Positions 1 to 10,000 of a stretch of 64,000 bases of DNA are shown piece after piece. The stretch is from Zygaena filipendulae. Its lineage: Eukaryota; Arthropoda; Insecta; Lepidoptera; Zygaenidae. The notes below the pieces were generated by a model. It made no database searches, was not told where the DNA came from, and saw nothing but the letters and a program-made list of their open reading frames with translations. The translations under genes and the position numbers were made by a program. Position 1 is the first letter of the stretch; each line of letters begins with the position of its first letter. The DNA lies in NCBI GenBank assembly GCA_907165275.2, contig OU015674.1, positions 4,117,001 through 4,181,000 on the forward strand, given 5' to 3'.

Positions 1-192
1 ATTAGTTTTTGTGATTTATAATAATATCAGTATCTTCCAAAATAACAAGTTTTCAAAATATAAAATCCACAAAAATTCCTATCACGTTTTCATTCATGAA
101 GTACTAAATCTATTTGAGGAAAGCTCCTATCGAATCCACGACACAAGCTTATTGTGGGATGTGGCCTGTGGGGTAGCTTAGTGTGGGATTAA

Positions 193-914
193 CCGCTGCA
201 CTCAGAGTTGTCTTTAATGATTATTTAGTTAAGTATAGATTTTTAAAACAAAACTGCCGCAATCAGACAAGTTTAATAAATTAATGTTAATTGGCATTTA
301 ACTGAATGAAATGAAATTTTATTGTGAGCATAGGTAATACAGAGTTCTAAAATATCTTAATATGCAGTAGGACCACTATGTTCTGCCTAATACAGCATAC
401 AATATACATACAATATATTTAATAATTTTTATTTAAAAGAAATAACATTATATTAAAAAATAAATATTATAGGACAATATCAATCATTAGAATTATATTA
501 ATTACCATACATTATATATTACGGAAGCAACATTAACATTAATAGCAATATTACGAAAAATAATAAATTCATCAATTTGTTTGTAAAAAATAAAATAATA
601 ATCAATTTAATGTCAATTAAAATGTCAAAACTCTAGGATCAATAATTAATAGAAATATCACGATTTATCATATTATTTTATCATTTAAGAAGTCACTAAC
701 TGTATAGTAATATTTGTCCAGAAGCCATGCATTTAGCTTTAATCTGATAGAGAAGAGGCTCCCACCCTTGAAACTTTCATATAACTAATTAAGTTAAATC
801 TCATTAAATGCCAATTAACATTAATTTACTGAACGTCTTTGATTTTTTCGTCGTTTTGTTTTAAAAATCTATACTTAACTATGTAATCATTAAAGTCGAC
901 TCTGAGTGCGGCCG
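193..914. mobile_element. Non-autonomous DNA transposon (MITE) with long terminal inverted repeats
   Basis: The left arm (193 to about 315) and the reverse complement of the right arm (about 785-914) match closely. Both begin with a CNGCNGCACTCAGAGT-like end, and both share the internal strings AGTTAAGTATAGATTTTTAA and TTAATGTTAATTGGCATTTAA. TAA flanks both ends (190-192 and 915-917), which fits a 3-base target duplication of the PIF/Harbinger TWA type. No coding capacity is seen inside. The family assignment is inferred; the inverted repeat is directly visible. It sits in the CNOT4 intron that precedes the first exon in this window. Confidence 0.7.
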
Positions 915-1019
915 TAAGTCTGTGTGTTGTGAAATGGAAAAAGAATAAGGCGGCAAACTTTTTCCTGTAACGTTTGTATAAAATATGTGCTTCAATTAAT
1001 GATTAGTCCTTCATTACAG

Positions 1020-4000
1020 ATATGCCGGTTTTGTTGGAACCGCATCAGGGAGGGCGAGAACGGCCTCTGTCCGGCGTGCCGGAAGGCCTACCCAGAAAAC
1101 CCGGCAGACTTCACTCCTCTCAGTCAGGAGCAGGTTATCATCGTTAACCGTCATAACCTAAGTCTTCACTCTAGACCGTTGAGATATTTCACGAGGAGCG
1201 ATAGTTTTATTCAAAACTGATAATTTCGGAGTTCCCGCGGGAATCCCGGGATAAAAAGTACCCTATGTCCTTCTCTGTACCCCCGACAACGTGTATGCAA
1301 AATTTCATTTCAAAATTTCCGCAGGTGAATTTGCGGGGAACAGGTAGTAAGTAAATAAGCTTGTATATGTATCAATCTACTTAGAACAAAATATCTTAAT
1401 CGTGTATGATTCGGTCATAGACATAGACATATACGGTTGTTGGTAAAATGTGTCTTCGTGGTCGCGTGTACAGGTGGCGGCCATAAAGACGGAGAAGAAG
1501 GCGCGCGAGCAGAAGCGGCGCAACAAGACGTTGGAGTCGCGGCGGGCGCTCGCCAACGTGCGCGTCGTGCAGAACAACCTCGTGTTCGTGGTGGGGCTGC
1601 CCGTGCGGCTCGCCGACCCAGAGGTCTGTGCGCAGGCACAGTGCACGCCCCCGCACACCTCGCGTACCACACGCCTCACTTACCCTCACACACATCCCAC
1701 GCCACACGTACCTCATCACACACTTCCCACACACATTCATCACGCACACACGCACACGCACACACACGCACACACACGCACACACGCACACACACACACA
1801 CGCACACACACGCACACACACACACACACACACGCACATACGCACATACGCACACGCACGCACGCACGCACGTACGCACGCACGTCACACACCCCACAAC
1901 TTTACACATACATCCGACACTCCCCATATACACACACCCCACACATACACTTTACACACACACACACACCCACACATACACCTCACAAACCCCACACTCC
2001 TCACTCATTTCATACGTTATTAAAGTAAGTAATAAGCGCCTTTGCGCGTCCTTGAAGCGCGCACTACTTAGTGGTGCGTTTAAGCATACGGTTTCCCCTA
2101 TTAAAATTAACAATTGATTGTGTTTTTTTAAATACCGATAAGTCTATGAAGCCGACGCGATGTCGCTGATCATCAAGAAGTCGGTTAAAAATAGTTTTTA
2201 TTAATTTGCCTATAAATTATTTAATTGTTTTAATTGATTTTATGATTTACTTTCAGATATTAAAACGGCAAGAGTACTTTGGGAAATATGGCAAAATTCA
2301 CAAAGTAGTTATAAACCAAAGTAGCACTTATGCAGGGCCGCAGGTGAGTCGCATTTTTTTTTATTTACGTAATTATTGTACGATATATCTATGGATTGTC
2401 ATCTTTAAAATAAATCAATTTGCGCTATAAAAAACTGCCTAAAGTAATATTTTAACTTGCTGGTCCCCGCAGTTTCACCCGCGGTAATTTCAGAGTTTCG
2501 GAGTCGGAGATTCGGGATAAAAAGTACCCTATGTCCTTCTTTGTACCCCTGAAAATGGGTATGCAAAATTACCTACGTGATGATCGGTTGAGTTGTTAAG
2601 GTGTGAAAGCGTAACAAACTTTAATGATGTGAAAAAATTACTGTTCGTTTGTCTCGCTAAAACTCGATAATTGTTGGATTGATTTCGCTAATTTTGATCT
2701 TGAAATATTTATGGAAGTTCAAGGAAGGTTTAAGAAGTAAATTAGGCTACTTTGGAGCTCCTGCCAGAATTCTGAAACTCACGCTTGTGAAACCGCGGGG
2801 CACAACTAGTCTAAAATAAACTCACATTCGCATCTGTTTTGGTAATCTCGTTATGAAATAGCACGATCGATTAGCTCGACTGTGGTGCCGTCGGCGAGGC
2901 ATGAGTGTTGTTTTGACGGTTGTATCCACAGAGAAAATAAATTCACTAGAGAGGACATAATAAGTATAGGCGGGGCAGACCCGCCTCGTTTGTAAAGGAG
3001 GTTAGAGCAAATGCTTTCTTTTATGCTGGTATCCCAAGTACCGTTTTTCACAATATTTCCAAAACTGAATTTTGAAACCAAATGACCAAATAAGAACGTA
3101 ACCAAAATGAGAGCTCATGGGGGTCATTACCGGCCCCAAGACGGTCCGAGTAAGCACTCTGAGCAAAAAAACTTGAAAGAAGTGGTAAAAGAACACTGTG
3201 GGTTACAAAAAGTTTCATGAAAATAATATGTAAAAGATAATGTATTAATAGCTTTTTATTTTCTACCCCTCCCCCCCTCGCCGAAATTAAGGGCTGGGCA
3301 CGCGCCTGACCGAAATACATTTTCGTTACGTTAGGGAGTGTGTTTTTGTGCGTGACGAACAGTGTTATGTACTACGATCACCAGGCGACACCGGTTATTG
3401 TTTAGTTTCCGTACGTGAATCGATGTCCGTTCTATGTGTTCTGTACTGTGGTTGTACCGTTGCGTTGTGTGGTCGCGGCGCAGGGCCCGTCCGCGACCGC
3501 GTACGTGACGTACGTGTCGTCGGCGGACGCGCTGCGCGCCATCCAGGGCGTCAACAACGTGACGCTGGACGGGCGCGTGCTGAAGGGCTCGCTCGGCACC
3601 ACCAAGTACTGCGCCAACTTCATGAAGAACCAGCCCTGCCCCAAGCCCGACTGTATGTACCTGCACGAACTGGGTACGTATTGTATATACATATTTTGTT
3701 TTTTAATCGGTTGGTCAGGTATTCGTTTGTAGCTGCTCCACGGTAATTTTGTACGTCTGTTGTGCTTCTTAAAATTAATGAAAATACACTTGAATGCGCG
3801 CTCAGGGGACCCGAAGGCGTCGTTCACGAAGGAGGAGATGCACGCGGGGCTGCATCAGGTGTACGAGAGGAAACTGCACAACGCACTCATCAACTCGCAG
3901 CGGGATAAACCGACGGACGACAAACAAAATAGCCCAGGTCGGTTGGAAGATAATGATAGGCTTTTAAAAAGTTGAGTTATCACTAATATTATAACTTTAA

Positions 4001-7000
4001 ACTGACAACGTGCTTCTGGAGAGTTTGTTGCGCAGCTTCTTCTCTTCAACCATAGCACTAGGAAGCTGTGAAAGGTGGATATTTTATAGGTGCTGTCATA
4101 ATAAATGTAATTTTATAGACGTCCATAAAAACCACATTATGGGCCAAATTTGAATAAATAATTTGACTTTTGACTTGACTTTGAACACTAGCTGATTCGC
4201 CGCGGGCTCATTCGCGTGAATTTTAGTAGGCACTCCCTCCGGAATTGTCCCAGCATAATATTCCGTGCGCCAAATTTCATCTAAATCTCAACTAAAGTCT
4301 AAATCTCATTAAAATAGTCAAAAGTGACTTGATTTAGCTGTCCGGAATTGTATTAGTAAATAATTACTAATAGGTATATATTAATTAGGTGTCATTCGTT
4401 TTTAATTACGTAGTTATTGATCCTTTATGATCTATTTCGCAGGTAATTCTAGTACGAATGGAGAAAAGAGTTGTTCAAAAGATGGTGAGTATAGAATAGA
4501 ATAGAATATATATACTCACGAAACTCACTATAGAATAGTGAGTTTCGTGTGAGATATTTAACTCATTTCAAAATTAGCTGATGCCTGCAGTTTCATTAGC
4601 GTGTTATGGCATCCCCTAGTAGTAAAAAGTATCAATAGAAAGTCAGAACTTAAAAATAATCTATCCAAATTTTAAGAAAATCCAACCACAATGATGGATT
4701 TGGTGTCGCTTATTTTGTAGTACATATTTAGCTAGGGACCTATTGAGAGACCTCTTACACTTACTTACTTACTTTTTGATGTATGTTGCAGGTAATCCAT
4801 CAAACTTTATACCAACGACAGTGGTCACATCTTCACATATAAACATAGTCAATTCATCTAAGTAAGTATTGGCGAGACGTCATTTTGGTTATATCTATTG
4901 CAACATTAACACGAATATCTATAGCGATTTAATCAAGGTTAATCTCATTCGGAAGTTGTCATTAGGTGTGAGTAAGGTTATCTGTAAATAAGCCGCTATA
5001 GATACTACAATAATTACAAAACTTTAAGTTCAACTATGAAAATGTTGTTTATTAATTTTTAATCAATTTTAAAGTCTCATTGATTTTTCAACTCTACTCA
5101 ATGACTGCACAATATATTTAGCATAAATTCATTACATATCTAAAATCTACCATAAAATTTTACTGCATTAATGTTTAAAATATTAGTAAATTTTTCGTAC
5201 CTAACTTATTTAGATTACCTAGATATGGTAATTAATCTTTATTATTATAAATGTGAATGTGGATTTGTTTGTTATTTACGGTTTCACGCCATAACTACTC
5301 AACCGATCATCATGAAAGCTTGCATACATGTTGTCGGGTACAGAAAATAGGAAATAAGGAACTTTGAACTCAAAGCGGATGAAACGGCAAGGACGAGCTA
5401 GTATATAAATAGGTTTTCATCTTAGCTCCTGGAGAACCCTAGAAGTACCGCATGCGTTACAGTGCCAAACGTGTTGTCTTATTGCAGATCGAAAAAAGAA
5501 TCACAGGGCGGGGGCGGGGGCGAGAGCGGGAGCGGCAGCGGGAGCGGGAGCGGGAGCGGGGCCAGCAGCAGCAACGGCAAGGAGGCGTGGCCCAGCCTCA
5601 GCTCGTCGCCGCCCAGCGACAGTCCCGCGCGCGACCAGCCCAGCCCAAACCCGCCACACTCCGCCGGTAATCCCCTGCTGCATGCCAGTATAATTCAATC
5701 TACACATCTACACGTATAAATAAAATTGAAATGTCTGTTTTTAATTTACAAATTAACAGAATTTTAAAAGATTTTGACAGGACCTTCACTGGCAGATAGC
5801 TGATATTATAAGGAGTTACTTGAACTATTCTTATCATAGTTAGGGCGGGCACTTAGTACTCAGTGCGGCTCACAACTGCAGCTCTGCCATCGGAACATTT
5901 AAGACTGAATCTTTTAATTTGACATTTCAGATTTCGTTATGTTGCTAAGAAACTATATTTTATTCCTGTGATATTGTTACAGCTATATCACAAGAAAACG
6001 CCTCCTCAGAATCGTCCAGTCCCATACCGCAGAGCACGGCACAGCACCAACAGTTGACTCAAACGAAACACAGCAAAGACAGTACCGAGAACGGCAAAAC
6101 GAGCAGAAACAGCAAGGACATCTCAAACGGCCCGCACAGCAAGAAAAGCAAATCCGACAAACACAAGAAGAATAGCAATAGTAATAACGACATTAGCGAT
6201 CACGACATAGACATTGACAACAGAAATATGAACAGCGCGCAGACACAAGCCAACTCGGTGTTCGACAGCGATCATGTGATGCAGCAGGGCAGTTATTTAA
6301 CGAACGAATTGGACGAGTTAGAATCGGACAGGCACAGTTTGTTGGAGAACCACGACTTGTTAGACAACAGCGATCATAGTTTATTAGACGACGACAACAC
6401 ACACAATCTATTGGACGACACGAGCAATGACGTCCTAATGATGGCGAGACACAGGGACATGCTGGCGGGCCTAGTGGACAGCAACCACTTGATGCCGCAC
6501 AATATGAGCAAACAGATGGTCAACGGCTTCGGCCTGGTAGACAGGGGCGTGATGAGTTATTTAGGTAGCGATAGGCAGGTTAGTCAATTGGGCCACGGCC
6601 AGGGTCAGGGTCAGGGTCAGAGTATGGAGGCGAAGGAGCTGTTGTACCGGGAGCGCAGCCGCAGCGAGATGCTGATGCGGCAGCGCGGCGAGCTGCTGCG
6701 GCACGCGCAGCACCCGCAGCACGCGCAGCACGCGCAGCAGGGCGACGCCAAGCACTACCTGCACGCGCCCAGCATAGCGATAGGCCTCGACGCTGCTAGT
6801 GAATTATTAGGTGAGACGCGTTTAGAAATTATTATAATAATAAGTTTATTTGTTTCAACCAATATTATAATCTATACTAGTATTATAAATTATTATTAAT
6901 AATAATTATGTGACATTGGTACGCCGAGCAACGGCAGAATATGGCTGTACCTTGAAACACAACACCTGTGACATTATGTACCATATGTGAGCAAATACAT

Positions 7001-10000
7001 GAATTTAATTGAATTAAATGTGCAAGTTTGGGTGACTGGATGGATGGATGGATGTTTGTTACTCATTGACGCCGAGGGCTGAACGGATATTGAATGAAAT
7101 TTGGTACAGAGATAAGTTGTACTCAGAAAAATAAGACATAAGGTACTTTTTATCCCCATGAAATTTGGTACAGAGATAAGTTGTACTCAGAAAAATAAGA
7201 CATAAGGTACTTTTTATCCCCATCCCCATCCCCAAATTGCAGGGAACGGCTGCAAGTTTATATTCACAACTACAAAAATATGTAAGTATCAGTTGTCTGA
7301 TACTTATACTACAAACTCTGCTCGGTTTGCTACTAGATGGCGTTGTGTATTGAAAATGCTTTTCTTTGTATTGCAGGTGCTAATTATCATCAAAATCCAA
7401 ATATTCTTCCACCGTTCGGTATGCGTGTAGACAATTCAATGGCCGCCAACACGTTAGGGGGCAGCTCGATGTCGGCGAGTTCCCTGTCCGTGAGCCACAT
7501 GGCCGGCCCGCTGGGCGGCACCCAGCTGGGCGGCGGGTTCATGCTGGGCGTGCAGCACAACCAGCAGCACAACCAGCAACACATGCAGCCGGGACTGGTC
7601 AACGGATTCGATGCCTCGCAGACGGCGGTAAGATTATTTATTTATTTAATTTTTTGCACATCACCCTACAAAAGGCGGCCTTAATGCCACAGTGGCATTC
7701 TCTACCGGCAGTTCCCAAGTAACTAACAAATTATCATCATGTAACTGTTTTTTCAACATTTAAATAGTGTAAAATAAGTCACGTCTAATATATAAAATTC
7801 TCTTGTCACAATGTTCGTTCCCATACTCCTCCGAAACGGCTTGACCGATTCTCATGAAATTTTATATGCATATAAAAGTAGGTCTGAGAACTCCGAATTT
7901 CCAGCGGGTAAAACCACCGGGGGACAGCTATCTCTGGACCTACTGAACCGATTTTGAAAATTCTTTCACTTATAGGAAGCTACAGTGATCCTGAGTGACG
8001 TAAGGTAACTTTTTATTGTGGAATTCACGCGGGAACTCCAAAGTTTGTGAGTTCGTGTATTTGTGAGATTGTAGGGGGTAGTTTCTGGATCTACTGAACC
8101 GATTTTAAAAATTCTTTCGCTTATAAAGAGCTACAGTGATTCTGAGTGACATAGAGTGTTTTTATCCCGGGATTCCCGCGGGAACTCCGGAGTTTGTGAG
8201 GTTGTAATCTATGGATCTACTGAACCGATTTTGAAAATTCTTTCACTTATAGATAGGAAGCTAAAGTGATCCTGGGTGACATAGGGTACTTTTTATCCCG
8301 GAATTCCCGCGGGAACTCCGAAATTACCGCGGATGAAATCGCGCGGGTCAGCTAGTATTACTATAAAGTTAATAAAACGCGAGATGATTGACATTTGACG
8401 CCATGATGCCAGGGTATGAAAACCAAAGTTCTATTCAGTCCGTCAGTTATATTATACCTATATTAAAAAATACTTAGAGAAAACGCTTTAAAGTGCAAGG
8501 GTGGGGGCTCGATACGTCATAACTACATATAAATTGTACCCAGGCATGACGTCGCACGAAATTTAGACTCAATGTATCGGAGTTATTTTTTAAAAAAGGA
8601 ATAATGCAGGTTCAATTTATACACGACAGACTAAAAACTAAAATTTAGTCATCTAGCCTATATTATAGTTTATATTTTGATGTGTGCGATCAGAGATAGA
8701 AATTAATTGTGGTTGTATTTACTAGTATAAAAAGTATCCATAAGAAGAACCTGACAAGTTTTATTTAAAATCTGTTTAAAATTTTTTTCTTGATGCAGTA
8801 TCTAATAAACGATAGTTGCTTGTTATGTACATAATATAATGGTAGGTATGTATGTTTTTGATTGCATACTCCGCAACTATGCGTTTTCTTTCATTCCTTA
8901 TTTGAACGATATAATCCTGCACAGTTGATACTTTACTACTTACTACTTATTTTGTCAACAGCAATGGGCATGTTGACTAAATTTTTAATAATAATATATA
9001 ATAATAACGACGATATATTGAGTTGAAATTTCGCGTGACGTCATTATTCTGACAGTTTGTATGGCGGTTTTAGCGGTTAGTGACGTCACGACCCCCTCAC
9101 CCTAAACTTTAATGCGCTTTATCTCTGTATACATATTTTAATTTATTTGAAAAAGCAAAAAATACGTGTCTATTGTTTTTTTTATTTTCTAACTGACTGA
9201 CTAATTAGAATTTTGATTTTCAAAAGTAGTCAACATCCCCATTGTTTCCATTGATTCCCCGCGTAGCCAGGTAATAATGTCAGGCGATGATATTCCCTCC
9301 AGACAAGCGAAGGGCGGTACCTAGCCGAAAACATGGACAAGTTCTTCACGGACTTCCACAAGACGCAGCAGATGCGGCTGCTGCTGCGCGGCGCGCCCGA
9401 CGAGCGGCGCTACCTCGACGCGCAGCACCAGCCCCAACACCAGTCCCAGCAACAGCCCCAGCATCAGCCCCAGCATCAGCCCCAGCCCCAGCATCCACAC
9501 CAGCACCCAGCGCAGCCCCAGCACTATCCACACAACATGCTCAGCGCCGAGCGGCTCGAGATGGAACACAAACAAAGGTACATCTTACTCAACTAACTTC
9601 AAATAGTAACTGCGAATTTAAGTTTATTTGTTTGTTTGTTACGCTTTCACGCCTTAACTACTTGATTGATCATCATGAAATTTTGCATGTCAGGGGTACA
9701 GAAAAGAACATAGGGTACTTTTTACCTCGGAGTTTCAGTGACGCGAGGGAAACTGTGAGGGTTAGATTTTATAATCCTTCATACTTATCATATAACAAAG
9801 TCCTCCGCTGCGTCGTGTCTATATGTCGGTCCGTTTGCGATAAACTCAAAAACTATTGAACGTATTTTCATGTGGTTTTCACCAAGCGATTCATTAGGAA
9901 GGTTCAGGTATATAGTTTAATTTGTTTTGGGTTTTGTGTAAATTAGTTGAACTATACCGACAATAATTGTTGGGATACAGGGGTACAGAGAATAGCATAG

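Noticed and set aside
1396..2117. Several overlapping long open frames on both strands (His/Thr-rich and Cys/Val-rich)
   Set aside because: They are translations of the CA-rich microsatellite and the shadow of CNOT4 exon 1474-1623; no independent coding signal.
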